The notes: generated from the letters alone by a model not told the origin. Positions 24,301 through 33,810 are shown, counted from the stretch's first letter. The stretch: DNA of 61,270 bases from an uncultured Alphaproteobacteria bacterium (GCA_902524845.1 CABZEW010000008.1:1-61270); one strand, 5' to 3'. A program made the numbers and translations.

Positions 24301-25425
24301 ATGGCGCTTTTACAGAATATTGATCCAGACGGTTTGTTTGAGTACTCGGTGGTATTCACAGACAGATCTCTAAATCACATGTCTCAAAATTTTCAGTCGG
24401 TGATGAGAAGCCTGTCTACAAATCTGAAGAAAGTTTACGAGTCGGAGGGAGTTGCACTAATTCCTGGAGGAGGCACTTTTGGAATGGAGGCAATAGCCAG
24501 ACAATTTGCTAACGATCAAAGGGTCCTTGTAATTAGAAATGGTTGGTTCAGTTTCCGCTGGAGTCAGATTTTCTCCAGAGGAAATATTACTTCCGATGTG
24601 ACGGTTTTGAGCGCTTCACCAACCTTTGAAAACTTTCAAGCTCCTTTTAAACCTGTGGCGCTGGAAGAGATCATAACCAAAATTAGGGAAAGTAAGCCTA
24701 TGGTTGTTTTTGCACCTCATGTAGAAACCTCGGCTGGTATTATGTTGCCTGACAATTATCTTAGGGGTATATCGAATGCAGTGCATGCCCATGGAGGTAT
24801 CTTTGTATTAGACTGTGTTGCTTCAGGTTCGGCATGGGTCGATATGAAAAGTACTGGCGTAGATGTATTGTTAACAGCTCCGCAAAAGGGATGGTCTTCA
24901 TCACCTTGTGCAGGAGTTGTAATGCTTAGCAAGAATGCTATAGAGGTAATGGAAAAAACTGAAAGCTCAAGCTTTAGTTGTGATTTAAAGAAATGGTTTG
25001 GAATAATGTCCGCCTATGAAAGCAATGGCCACGCCTATCATGCCACAATGCCAACTGACTCCCTTGTAAAATTTGAGAAGACTGTAAAGGAAACTGAAGA
25101 GTTTGGTTTCGAAAATGCTAGAGACCAACAAAATTATATTGGAAACTCTATTAGAGCTCTTTTGGAGGATAAAGGATTTAAGAGTGTGGCAGCTGATGGG
25201 TTCAAAGCAACGAGCGTTGTTGTTAGTTATACAGAGAATGACTCATTTCAAAATGGAAAAATATTTGCAGAGAATGGTATGCAAATAGCCGCTGGAGTTC
25301 CACTTGAATGTGGCGAAGGAAATGATTTTAAGACTTTTAGGCTTGGCCTCTTTGGCCTAGACAAACTTAAAAACCCTGATAGAACGATTTCGAATTTTAA
25401 AAATGTCTTAGATAAAATTTGCTAG
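24301..25425 (+). CDS. Class V PLP-dependent aminotransferase
   Basis: 374 residues. PGGGTFGMEAIARQFA is the N-terminal substrate/PLP loop, VLDCVASGSAWVDMKSTGVD holds the Asp (171) that pairs with the PLP ring, and APQKGWSSSPCAGVV holds the Schiff-base Lys (196). Closest in style to alanine/serine-glyoxylate aminotransferases. Substrate not decided by sequence. Same strand as the crotonase 85 bp upstream. Confidence 0.88.
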   Translation: MALLQNIDPDGLFEYSVVFTDRSLNHMSQNFQSVMRSLSTNLKKVYESEGVALIPGGGTFGMEAIARQFANDQRVLVIRNGWFSFRWSQIFSRGNITSDVTVLSASPTFENFQAPFKPVALEEIITKIRESKPMVVFAPHVETSAGIMLPDNYLRGISNAVHAHGGIFVLDCVASGSAWVDMKSTGVDVLLTAPQKGWSSSPCAGVVMLSKNAIEVMEKTESSSFSCDLKKWFGIMSAYESNGHAYHATMPTDSLVKFEKTVKETEEFGFENARDQQNYIGNSIRALLEDKGFKSVAADGFKATSVVVSYTENDSFQNGKIFAENGMQIAAGVPLECGEGNDFKTFRLGLFGLDKLKNPDRTISNFKNVLDKIC

Positions 25426-25445
25426 CTGAATTAGTTTTGTTCTTC

Positions 25446-25853
25446 TTATTTTCTCTCTGAAGATGAGAATGACTCCCTCATTGATTTCATTATACTTTCC
25501 ATTCGTGGGTTGCGGTCACAGTCTGATACCATAATCATTTCTTCGTCAGCTCTTTGTATTTCACCGTCATATCTGAATTGAGGAAAATTTGGAGACATCC
25601 AAAGCCTTAAAGGAGCATTTCTTTCGGTACGTAAAACGGCTACCTTACCATAAAAAGGTGTTTTAATTTTAGTACTCTCATCTAGCACAACAAATGCTTC
25701 ATCAGTTATTGTGCACCTATTTTCCAGAGTAATTCTTACTCTAATAACCTCCTCGTCTTTGAACTCTTCAAAAACTTTAGGAAGCAGAAAAGTTCCACCT
25801 AGAACCATAATTAGAACACAAGCTAGAATAAAAAAACCTTCTTTACTTATCAT
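25446..25853 (-). CDS. Membrane-anchored hypothetical protein
   Basis: 135 residues: one N-terminal hydrophobic anchor (FFILACVLIMVLGGTFLLP) followed by a beta-rich domain (VIRVRITLENRCTITDEAFV; FYGKVAVLRTERNAPLRLW) with two Cys that could pair in the periplasm. No family recognised. It lies 25 bp after the P1 peptidase gene on the same strand, so probably co-transcribed. Confidence 0.6.
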   Translation of the reverse strand: MISKEGFFILACVLIMVLGGTFLLPKVFEEFKDEEVIRVRITLENRCTITDEAFVVLDESTKIKTPFYGKVAVLRTERNAPLRLWMSPNFPQFRYDGEIQRADEEMIMVSDCDRNPRMESIMKSMRESFSSSERK

Positions 25854-25878
25854 TCTCTTTCAAACAACTCTTATAAAT

Positions 25879-26865
25879 CTAATCTTTTAGGTCAACCCAG
25901 CAACTTAGTAGATCTCCCTTTTTTGGTCTCGCTGCTTTAATTGCACTACCCACTGCTTGAGTTACACATAAAGCGCTAAGCTGACATACTAGCATAAGAT
26001 CCTTATCTTTGCTATCGATAGGTTGTGTTCCTGATGTTGCAGAAAAAATAATGTCCCCATCAAAGGGGGTATGACTTGGTTCAATTGCTCTTGCTATTCC
26101 CGAATGAGCAGACGTTGCTATTCGGTTCAGGTCATTTTTATTAAAATCTAGGTTCGTACAAACAATGCCTAAGGTTGTTGCCTCACCTGTAAGAAGTTTA
26201 GTAGGATTAACTAGAGAGTTGGTCGAAGGTCTTTCAAAACTTCCATTTTTCTCCCCATATAGGTCAGAAAAAAGTAAGTTTGTTCCAGGAAAGCAAGGTG
26301 AACCAACCGAATTTACGGCAACAATCGCGCCCACTTTTATCCTATCGCTGTAAAAAAGTGAACTGGTCCCTAAACCGCCTTTAATAACACTTGTGGTAGC
26401 TCCACAGCCTGCACCTACAGAGCCAATTTCAAAATCATGGGAGGCTTTTAAAAAAGCATTCTGACCAAGTTCACGATAGGGGTTTATACTCCATTTTTTA
26501 AAACCTCCATTTTTAAGATCAAAAAGAATTGCACTTGGTACTATAGGAACTTTAATAGCTCCAGCATCAAAACCTCGATTTTGGTCTCTGAGGCAATCCA
26601 TAACTCCACTGGAAGCATCTAAACCAAATGCAGATCCACCAGCTAGGACAATTCCGTCAATATTTTCAACAATTTTATCTGGTGATAATAAATCTGTCTC
26701 TTTTGTACCTGGCGCTCCCCCCAAAATACTGACGCTTGCTCTAAATGAAGTTAATCGCGTTAAAACAGTTGCCCCAGACTTTATGTGATCATCCTGTGCA
26801 TTTCCAACTAAAAAACCGTCAATATCTGTGATCGAATTCTTGGGGCCTTTAAAAAGCTTTGTCAT
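25879..26865 (-). CDS. P1 (DmpA/S58-like) family peptidase
   Basis: 328 residues of the self-cleaving N-terminal nucleophile family that includes DmpA, NylC and mycobacterial Rv1333. Seen: ITDIDGFLVGNAQD, VLAGGSAFGLDASSGVM, EIGSVGAGCGATTSV and ATTLGIVCTNLDFNKNDLNR, then AHSGIARAIEPSHTPFDGD. In NylC the cleaved bond precedes the Thr of an Asn-Thr pair; here the equivalent region reads Glu-Ala-Thr-Thr, so cleavage may differ. Likely aminopeptidase or amide hydrolase. Starts 10 bp past the SDR stop. Confidence 0.85.
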   Translation of the reverse strand: MTKLFKGPKNSITDIDGFLVGNAQDDHIKSGATVLTRLTSFRASVSILGGAPGTKETDLLSPDKIVENIDGIVLAGGSAFGLDASSGVMDCLRDQNRGFDAGAIKVPIVPSAILFDLKNGGFKKWSINPYRELGQNAFLKASHDFEIGSVGAGCGATTSVIKGGLGTSSLFYSDRIKVGAIVAVNSVGSPCFPGTNLLFSDLYGEKNGSFERPSTNSLVNPTKLLTGEATTLGIVCTNLDFNKNDLNRIATSAHSGIARAIEPSHTPFDGDIIFSATSGTQPIDSKDKDLMLVCQLSALCVTQAVGSAIKAARPKKGDLLSCWVDLKD

Positions 26866-26875
26866 TTGGAACTAA

Positions 26876-27616
26876 TTATATTGTTCTCCCGCCATCAACT
26901 TCTAAATTGGCACCGGTAATCATACTCGCAGCGTCTGAACAAAGGAAAAGAGCTGCTGAAGCGATATCTTCTGGCATAGAAAATCTTCCTAGAGGGATAG
27001 TAGAAAGAAATTTCCCTCTCATCTCTGGAGTATCTTCTCCTAAAAAAGATTTCAGCAGTGGGGTTTCTCCGGCAACTGGATTTACAACATTAACCCTTAT
27101 CCCAAATGGAGCAAGCTCAACAGCCATTGTTTTCGATGCGAGAATCATCCAGCCTTTTGATGAGTTGTACCAATTAAGGTTCGGTCTGGGAGAGACACCG
27201 GCAGTACTGGCAATATTTAGTATTACACCACTCTTATTTTCTTTAAAGTGCGGTACGAATTGCTTAGCTGTTAGGTATACTGATTTGCAGTTTACATTAA
27301 AGACCCTATCAAATTCAGCCTCTTCTATAGTCTCCATGGGTGCAGGCAAATGGGTAGTTCCAGCATTATTAACAAGGATATCGACCTTTTGATATTCTTT
27401 AAAAATTGCTACTTTCATCTGCTCTACGCTGTCTGCATTTCCAACATCCACTTGCACTGGGAATCCCCTCATTTGTGCCGCTACTTTGTTAGCATTGTCG
27501 AGATTTAAATCCGCAACAATTACCTTTGCTCCGTTTTTTGCAAATACTTCAGCCATAGAAGCTCCAAATCCAGAGCCTCCACCTGTTATAATTGCGGTCT
27601 TTTCTTTTAGTTGCAT
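26876..27616 (-). CDS. Short-chain dehydrogenase/reductase
   Basis: Rossmann-fold oxidoreductase with the NAD(P) loop TGGGSGFGASMAEVF, NNAGTTH, catalytic Ser in LNIASTAGVSP, and YNSSKGW (Tyr-x3-Lys). C-terminal SMITGANLEVDGGRTI is typical of FabG/glucose-dehydrogenase-like SDRs. I start at ATG 27616, seven bases after an AAGGG; a TTG at 27631 is in frame. Pairs with the P1 peptidase in one transcript. Substrate unknown. Confidence 0.88.
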   Translation of the reverse strand: MQLKEKTAIITGGGSGFGASMAEVFAKNGAKVIVADLNLDNANKVAAQMRGFPVQVDVGNADSVEQMKVAIFKEYQKVDILVNNAGTTHLPAPMETIEEAEFDRVFNVNCKSVYLTAKQFVPHFKENKSGVILNIASTAGVSPRPNLNWYNSSKGWMILASKTMAVELAPFGIRVNVVNPVAGETPLLKSFLGEDTPEMRGKFLSTIPLGRFSMPEDIASAALFLCSDAASMITGANLEVDGGRTI

Positions 27617-27747
27617 CATTAATCCCTTCAAATAAATTTTTATTAAATCATTGTAATTTAATTTTTATGAAAAATAAAATTGAGATTTAATGCAAAATTT
27701 GCTCATAACTTATTTACAAAATACAAAATACAATTATTGGTGTATCT

Positions 27748-28605
27748 ATGAAAAACGATGTTGCTCGAGATATATCCTACGCTACCTCAGCTAATGGTTT
27801 TATGGGTCAATTTCTTATACGGTCTGTAGAAAATGTTACTGGAAGGATAGGTTTGATAAGAAGAGCTAAAGATTATGAAAAAGAAGTCGCCAAAGGCCGC
27901 AACTTTTGGGAGGTTATAGTCGAGAGATACAACATTGAGATGAATATCGTGAAGGGTTGTTTAAGAGAAATTCCAAAGGAGGGACCGGTCGTCATTGTCT
28001 CTAACCATCCCTTTGGTATTTTGGACGGATTGCTAATGGGGTATATTTTATCCAAGACAAGAAAAGATTTCAAAATAATTGCCAATAGGGTGTTTAGAAA
28101 AGCAAAAGACCTTGATGAGGTGGTTCTTCCTATAAGCTTTGAAGAAAATAGAGAAGGTAATATCCAAAATTTAAAAACGAGAAATGAAGCAATTCATTTT
28201 TTAAAAGCAGGTGGTATAGTTGGGATCTTTCCTGGTGGCACAGTCGCAACTTCAGCAAAGCTTTTTAGTCGTCCTCTTGATCCCTTTTGGAAAAGATTTA
28301 CATCAAAACTCATTTTGAAATCCAATGCTACTGTTGTGCCAATTTTTTTTGGCGGCAGCAACAGTAGACTGTTTCAGATTGCAAGTCATATGAGTTATAA
28401 TCTAAGAATGGCACTATTAATTCGAGAATTTGGTATGAAGGTTGATAGAAAAGTTGACGTTGGCATTGGGAAAAAAATAAGCTCAAACTATTTGCAAAAA
28501 TTTTCGAGAGATCTCGATGGTATGATGGAATATTTAAGGTTTCAGTCATATTCATTGTCAAATGACCCGAACCAAGCATTTGAAAACGGTTTGTTTTTAG
28601 GATAA
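27748..28605 (+). CDS. Lysophospholipid acyltransferase (PlsC-like)
   Basis: 285 residues with an acyltransferase core: VIVSNHPFGILDGLLMG (an H-x5-D motif, the spacing seen in hemolysin/OlsA-like branches), FKIIANRVFRKAKD, VGIFPGGTVATSAKLFSR in place of the FPEGTR motif, and VVPIFFGGSNSRLF. Membrane-associated acyl transfer to a lysolipid is expected. Ten bp separate it from argC, so they may be co-transcribed. Confidence 0.85.
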   Translation: MKNDVARDISYATSANGFMGQFLIRSVENVTGRIGLIRRAKDYEKEVAKGRNFWEVIVERYNIEMNIVKGCLREIPKEGPVVIVSNHPFGILDGLLMGYILSKTRKDFKIIANRVFRKAKDLDEVVLPISFEENREGNIQNLKTRNEAIHFLKAGGIVGIFPGGTVATSAKLFSRPLDPFWKRFTSKLILKSNATVVPIFFGGSNSRLFQIASHMSYNLRMALLIREFGMKVDRKVDVGIGKKISSNYLQKFSRDLDGMMEYLRFQSYSLSNDPNQAFENGLFLG

Positions 28606-28614
28606 TTTAATACT

Positions 28615-29658
28615 ATGACAAACAGTATTAAAAAGTCTATATTAGTTTCCATTATTGGTGGTAGTGGTTATACGGGCGCGGAGCTCATACGTCTTATTTC
28701 GAGGCACCCCTATTTCACGTTATTTCAAGTCGTAGCAAATAGAAATGCCGGTAAAAAAATTGAAGATATATTCCCCCACCTCAGGCATTTAAATTTGCCG
28801 GACTTTATAAGTTTTGAGGAAATGATTTTTGACGATGTAGATCTAATTTTTTGTGCTTTACCTCATGCAACAAGTCAGGAGATCATCATTAAAATTCCAG
28901 AAGGAATTAAAATTATTGATCTATCTGCAGATTTTCGGCTAGAGAAGGTTCAGGAATATGAAAAATGGTATGGACAAAAACATATCGCGCCTTTGTTACA
29001 AGAAAAGGCGGTTTATGGATTAACTGAAATTTATAAGGAAAAGATTAAAAAAGGGTCTTTAGTTGCCTGCACTGGATGTAACTCTGCTGCGACCCTATAT
29101 CCTATTCTCCCGCTCTTAAATGATGGAGTTATTAACGATGACCACTTAACCATAAACCTAGGCGCAGGAGTGTCAGGCGCGGGACGGGATGCTAAGCAAA
29201 ATATTATCCATGCAGAGGTATCTGAAGGTGTGAAGCCTTATAATATCGGTAAACATAGGCATATTGCTGAGTTGGAGCAAGAATTTAGAAAAGCTGCAAA
29301 TAGGAAAATTGATATAACATTCATCCCACATTTGTTGCCTCAAAATAGGGGAGTTATCGTTTCTATACCTCTATCTTTATCTGCTTTTTTAGTACATAAA
29401 ACATTGGAAAAATTTTATAAAGATTCCTCTTTTATAATTATCTTGCCTATTGAAGAAATTCCAGCAACGCAACATGTTCGAGGCTCAAATTATTGCCATA
29501 TTGGTGTTGTTTCCGATCACGCCAATGACAGAAGTGTTGTGATTTCAGTTCTTGATAATTTAATCAAGGGTTCGGCAGGTCAAGCACTTCAGAACGCTAA
29601 TATAATGTTGGACTTTGACGAAACATCTGGCTTATTAGAAAGCCCCATTTTCCCCTGA
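28615..29658 (+). CDS. argC: N-acetyl-gamma-glutamyl-phosphate reductase
   Basis: Third step of arginine biosynthesis: NADPH reduction of N-acetyl-glutamyl phosphate. VSIIGGSGYTGAELIRLISR is the nucleotide loop; ACTGCNSAATLYPILPLL holds the catalytic Cys (155); NLGAGVSGAGRDAKQNI and FIPHLLPQNRGVIVSIPL are conserved. 347 residues, normal. In many alphaproteobacteria argC lies close to rplM-rpsI; here 20 kb separates them. Confidence 0.95.
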   Translation: MTNSIKKSILVSIIGGSGYTGAELIRLISRHPYFTLFQVVANRNAGKKIEDIFPHLRHLNLPDFISFEEMIFDDVDLIFCALPHATSQEIIIKIPEGIKIIDLSADFRLEKVQEYEKWYGQKHIAPLLQEKAVYGLTEIYKEKIKKGSLVACTGCNSAATLYPILPLLNDGVINDDHLTINLGAGVSGAGRDAKQNIIHAEVSEGVKPYNIGKHRHIAELEQEFRKAANRKIDITFIPHLLPQNRGVIVSIPLSLSAFLVHKTLEKFYKDSSFIIILPIEEIPATQHVRGSNYCHIGVVSDHANDRSVVISVLDNLIKGSAGQALQNANIMLDFDETSGLLESPIFP

Positions 29659-29659
29659 T

Positions 29660-30076
29660 ATGAGTAAATATAATAAAAAAAAATTGCGAATTATGTTTAT
29701 TTCGGCTGGCATGTTGGTGTTATTAGTAACAACTATAATATTATTACTGGCGTTCAGATCGGGGATTGAATTCTACAAATCACCCACACAGCTGCTTGAA
29801 GTGAGAGATGATACAATCAGATTACGGGTCGGCGGTCTAGTGATGAGAAAAAGTGTAAAAAGCAACGGTATCAATAACTCTTTTGCCATAACAGATGGCA
29901 GCAACGTCATTGAGGTTCAATTTGTTGGGGTATTACCTGATCTTTTTGCCGAGGGGCGGGGAGTGATAGTCAGAGGTCAACTTAAAGATAATGTTTTCGT
30001 GGCGTCCCAAGTATTAGCTAAACATGATGAGAAATACATGCCCCGTGAACTTGAAAAAACTTTGAGTGGAGATTAG
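29660..30076 (+). CDS. ccmE: Cytochrome c maturation heme chaperone CcmE
   Basis: Membrane-anchored periplasmic heme carrier that binds heme covalently through a His and passes it to CcmF. 138 residues: an N-terminal KKKLR then one span (IMFISAGMLVLLVTTIILLL), an OB fold (IRLRVGGLVMRKSVKSNG; VQFVGVLPDLFAEGRGVIV), and LAKHDEKYMP with heme-binding His 122 and conserved Tyr 126. It begins two bases after the argC stop. The other ccm genes are not in the window. Confidence 0.95.
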   Translation: MSKYNKKKLRIMFISAGMLVLLVTTIILLLAFRSGIEFYKSPTQLLEVRDDTIRLRVGGLVMRKSVKSNGINNSFAITDGSNVIEVQFVGVLPDLFAEGRGVIVRGQLKDNVFVASQVLAKHDEKYMPRELEKTLSGD

Positions 30077-30082
30077 TTATTC

Positions 30083-31249
30083 TTATCGGCCACTTTTTAT
30101 GAAAAATGATGATATCATCGTCGCGATCCCTGCCATAATAAGCATAACCACTAATCCCATAATGGGGTCAATATTTTCGATATTCCAACCCAAAAAACCA
30201 CTTGAGAGTGCTGAAGTGATGACCATTAACGCTGAACTGATACCGGAGGCACTTCCCGCCAAGCTGGGAACGGCTTGAATTATTGCTGTGTTAGCGACAG
30301 GCCATATTATACCTGTTCCAAAACCCATTATTAACATTGGCAAGAAAAAAGCTAAGGGATGCGTATATAAATTAGAAGTTATAATTGCTAAAAATGGTCC
30401 AATAATAAGTAAGATGGATCCAAAAATTAAAAGTAGCTTGATAGGAAAACCATCAACAATTTTTCCAACAGTAATGTTTCCAGCTACAAATCCCATAGGT
30501 ATAAAAGCCAAGAGCAGTCCAATTTGTGATGGAGATAGACCATAAACTTTTACCGCAACAAATGGAGCTCCTACAAAAAATATTCCAAATATTGAAAAAC
30601 TAAAGGCTGACACCAATGTGGGAGGCCAAAAGTTCATTGATAAAAGTAGTAACGGATAGGATTTGATTTGACTTAACATATTTGGAGATCTATTAAGGTT
30701 TGTTTCGTTGAGATCATAGATAATAAGCCCAAAAAGAAGCAAGCCTAGAATTGTAAGAAAATTAAAGATTTGCATTGAACCAAAATAATCTGAAATCAAT
30801 CCTCCTAATAAAGGCCCTATTAGGGGACCTATTGCCATTATAGTTGAAATATATCCAAACATTACCGTCGCGTTACTACCTGAGTAAATATCCCCTACAA
30901 TAACTCTGGCAAGAACCATTCCTGCAGCAGATGAGGCTTGAAGAAATCTAAAAAAAAGAAAAATATATATATTCTCAGAAAAGTAAGATCCTAAAGAGGA
31001 TAGGATGAATATAATGAAAAAACCAATAGCAATTGGACGCCTTCCAAATCGATCTGATAGTGGGCCAGCAATCAAATTGACTATTGCTGCTCCTATTGAA
31101 AAAGCAGATACACTGAGCTGGATAGTTCTATAATCACTTGAAAAAATCATTCCTAAATCTGGTAAAGCTGGAACTATTATTACTTGTGCTAATATGTATA
31201 TTCCAGCTATAGCCGATAGAGTAATATTGGTTGGTGCTGCCTTAGTCAT
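30083..31249 (-). CDS. MFS transporter, Bcr/CflA drug-efflux type
   Basis: 388 residues, about 12 membrane spans. The motif between helices 2 and 3 is GPLSDRFGRRPIAIGFF, and VPALPDLGMIF near the start and LLLAFIPMGFVAGN in the second half fit the Bcr/CflA branch. Likely proton-driven export of small molecules. Third in a minus-strand row behind a CoA ligase and a ketopantoate-reductase-like gene, with a 70-bp gap. Confidence 0.85.
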   Translation of the reverse strand: MTKAAPTNITLSAIAGIYILAQVIIVPALPDLGMIFSSDYRTIQLSVSAFSIGAAIVNLIAGPLSDRFGRRPIAIGFFIIFILSSLGSYFSENIYIFLFFRFLQASSAAGMVLARVIVGDIYSGSNATVMFGYISTIMAIGPLIGPLLGGLISDYFGSMQIFNFLTILGLLLFGLIIYDLNETNLNRSPNMLSQIKSYPLLLLSMNFWPPTLVSAFSFSIFGIFFVGAPFVAVKVYGLSPSQIGLLLAFIPMGFVAGNITVGKIVDGFPIKLLLIFGSILLIIGPFLAIITSNLYTHPLAFFLPMLIMGFGTGIIWPVANTAIIQAVPSLAGSASGISSALMVITSALSSGFLGWNIENIDPIMGLVVMLIMAGIATMISSFFIKSGR

Positions 31250-31318
31250 TTACAAAAGTTCTAATTCTAAACTGTTTACTCGATAGCAGAATCCCAATGG
31301 AAGTAAAGCTTTGATTAG

Positions 31319-32296
31319 CTAGAGACAGCCAATAAGTTTAGCCTTCTGCAGTGTTAGGTTAAGTATTGAATTAATGTATGGAGTGGGTGAGTTTGTTAAC
31401 TCACCTAACTCTTTTACTGCCACGACAATAGAATCTATTTCAATTGGTTTACCTGCTTCTATATCTTGAAGCATAGAAGTCTTGTGAGCTCCTACTTTTC
31501 TAGCGCCTTCTATTCTCTTTTCAATAGACATATTTATTTTTGCTTCTACTTTCTCGGCAATTATTTTTGCTTCAAGCATCATTTCTCTCACAATTGCTTC
31601 AGTCCCTATATCGTTACAAATTTGCTCCAAAGTGGCCCCGGTTAAAGCAGATATCGGATTGAAGCTGAGATTTCCTATTAACTTTAGCCAAATTTCGTCC
31701 CGAATGTTTTTTTGCATCGGTGCTCTGAACCCTGCTTCCTTCATTATTTCGGATATAATCTTTAGTCGACTGCTTTCACTACCATCTGGCTCACCGAGAC
31801 TGAATCTATTTCCATTGATGTGTTTAATCTTTCCAGGCTCGACTATCTCACAAGCGGGGTAGACAACTGATCCCACAATTTTATTTGGCGGTATAATACT
31901 ATCTATTAGTAAGTCCGGGTCTAAGCATTTTATTTTATAGTTTGTGTACTGACCGCTTAACTTATGAAAATACCAATGAGGAATGCCGTTCATACAAGTA
32001 ATTATTGTTGTATTTCCTCCAATAAGAGGTTCGATGTTTTTGAGACTAGGTAAAAGTGCAGGAGATTTTATTGTAAGGAATAGGTAGTCTTGTGCTCCTA
32101 GTGAGCTAGGGTCATCCGTACAATTAGCGACCACAGTTTCTTCTTTCCCTTCTGTATTAATAAGGGTGATACCATTTTTTATCATCGCATCTAAATGCTG
32201 TCCTCTTGCAATAACGCTAATGTCTAATCCGATCTTTTTAAAATGTACTGCTAAAAGACCTCCAATTGAGCCACCTCCAAAAATACAGATCTTCAT
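31319..32296 (-). CDS. 2-dehydropantoate 2-reductase family protein
   Basis: 325 residues. MKICIFGGGSIGGLLAVHF is the NADP loop, LTIKSPALLPSLKNIEPLI follows, and the helical C-domain has KLIGNLSFNPISALTGATL plus IEIDSIVVAVKELGELTNS with the substrate Lys, Asn and Ser/Glu region of PanE. PanE makes pantoate for CoA; the linkage to an acyl-CoA ligase (ATGA overlap at 32293-32296) suggests instead a catabolic 2-oxoacid reductase is possible. Confidence 0.85.
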   Translation of the reverse strand: MKICIFGGGSIGGLLAVHFKKIGLDISVIARGQHLDAMIKNGITLINTEGKEETVVANCTDDPSSLGAQDYLFLTIKSPALLPSLKNIEPLIGGNTTIITCMNGIPHWYFHKLSGQYTNYKIKCLDPDLLIDSIIPPNKIVGSVVYPACEIVEPGKIKHINGNRFSLGEPDGSESSRLKIISEIMKEAGFRAPMQKNIRDEIWLKLIGNLSFNPISALTGATLEQICNDIGTEAIVREMMLEAKIIAEKVEAKINMSIEKRIEGARKVGAHKTSMLQDIEAGKPIEIDSIVVAVKELGELTNSPTPYINSILNLTLQKAKLIGCL

Positions 32297-33810
32297 ACTT
32301 CGAGGCCTAATTTTTTTGCAAGACCAATTCTCTGTATCTTTCCTGTGTTGCCTTTTGGTATCTCACTAAGAATTAAGATCTGTTTTGGGATTTTAAATGC
32401 TGTTATTGATTTAGAAAGATGTGTCCTTAACTCTTTCTGATCAGCGGTTTTACCTTCCTTTAAAACTACGGCAGCGGCTATATCTTCTCCCAATTTTTCA
32501 TGTTTCATTGAAAAACATACAGCTTGAAAAACAGCCTCATGTTTCATTAGCGCTTCATCTACCTCTTGAGGTGATATTTTTTCACCTCCTTTATTAATAA
32601 TTTCCTTTATTCTACCAGAAATAAATAAAAACCCGTCTTCATCAAACTTTCCTAGATCACCAGTTTTAAACCATCCATCGAAGAAATTTTCCTCGTTTGC
32701 TTTTTCATTATTCTTATAACCTTTTGTTACATTTGCGCCTTTAATCACTATTTCGCCAACTGTATTCTCTAAAGTTAGAAGTTTATTATTTTTGAAAAGT
32801 GCGATCTCAGGGCCTGCAGGTTTACCTACCGACCCAGGTTTTCTAATACTGTTTAAAAAATTTGAAGCCATCTGATGGGAAGCCTCTGTCATTCCATAAG
32901 CTTCAATAACGGGGCACTGAAAAACACGTTCTAAAGCTTCAATTGTTGCTACTGGCATTGCAGCGGACGAGGATCTGAGTAATCTCAAATTTGCCGCTTT
33001 AATTATTTCTTTATGCCTTGAAGCCCGAGACAAGATTGCTTGATACATTGTTGGCACAGCCGTTAACCATGTAGGATTGAACTTCTTTATGTTCGCATAA
33101 AAGTTAAGCGCGTTAAATCCGCTAGTACAAACCAAGCTTGAGCCTACAATAATCGACGATAGTAAGGAAGCGATCAAGCCATGGATGTGAAATAGGGGCA
33201 TTATATTCAACCCTCTATCTGCTTTCTTTAGCTTCAGCACGTCAGCGATATTTAATGCAGAAGATATAATGTTAGTACAAGAGAGCTGAACCTGTTTAGG
33301 CCTAGATGTTGTTCCCGATGTATGCAATATCAAACAAAAATCATCACCTTTATTTTTATCAAGTAAACATGTAGAAGAAGTTGGTAATGATTTTATAGAT
33401 AATCCATTTTTTGAAACATCACTATTCAGGTAGAATAGTCTTATTTCTAGGTGTTTTGCGGCCTCTATAAGAGCATTTGAAGCATTTTTATCTGCAACAA
33501 CAAACTCACAATTTAAATCTTTTAAAAAAAATATGAACTCTTCTTTAGTGTAGTTTGGGTTGAGTGGTGAAACCGTGACAAAGTTAGCGAGAGCCAGAAA
33601 AGTCATAGCCATATCCATTCCATTAGGGAGTACCAGGGCGCATATTTTATTATTTTTCAAATCTATTGAAGAAAGTTGGACACCAATCTTCTCAATATTT
33701 TTTGCAAAAGCTTTATACTTAATCTCGAACCCGTCTTCATTGAGGAGGCAAGGCCCATCATGGGATTTGATAATTTCGATAATTGATTTGCTAATTAAAC
33801 TCGTTACCAA
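32293..33810 (-). CDS. AMP-forming acyl-CoA synthetase, oxalyl-CoA synthetase-like
   Basis: 505 residues of the ANL superfamily. P-loop ILHTSGTTSRPKQVQLS, then IMPLFHIHGLIASLLSSI, LRLLRSSSAAMPVATIEAL, VIEAYGMTEASHQMASNFL, KTGDLGKFDEDGFLFISGR and the C-terminal GNTGKIQR lysine. The FHIHGL and YGMTEASHQM forms are those of Pcs60/AAE3 oxalyl-CoA synthetases, so oxalate or another small acid is a reasonable substrate guess. TTG start at 33810 behind a GGAG seven bases upstream. Confidence 0.88.
   Translation of the reverse strand: MVTSLISKSIIEIIKSHDGPCLLNEDGFEIKYKAFAKNIEKIGVQLSSIDLKNNKICALVLPNGMDMAMTFLALANFVTVSPLNPNYTKEEFIFFLKDLNCEFVVADKNASNALIEAAKHLEIRLFYLNSDVSKNGLSIKSLPTSSTCLLDKNKGDDFCLILHTSGTTSRPKQVQLSCTNIISSALNIADVLKLKKADRGLNIMPLFHIHGLIASLLSSIIVGSSLVCTSGFNALNFYANIKKFNPTWLTAVPTMYQAILSRASRHKEIIKAANLRLLRSSSAAMPVATIEALERVFQCPVIEAYGMTEASHQMASNFLNSIRKPGSVGKPAGPEIALFKNNKLLTLENTVGEIVIKGANVTKGYKNNEKANEENFFDGWFKTGDLGKFDEDGFLFISGRIKEIINKGGEKISPQEVDEALMKHEAVFQAVCFSMKHEKLGEDIAAAVVLKEGKTADQKELRTHLSKSITAFKIPKQILILSEIPKGNTGKIQRIGLAKKLGLEV

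Noticed and set aside
29660-30076. A full cytochrome c maturation operon
   Set aside because: Only ccmE is here; the following gene is an MFS transporter on the other strand and no ccmF or ccmH is in the window.
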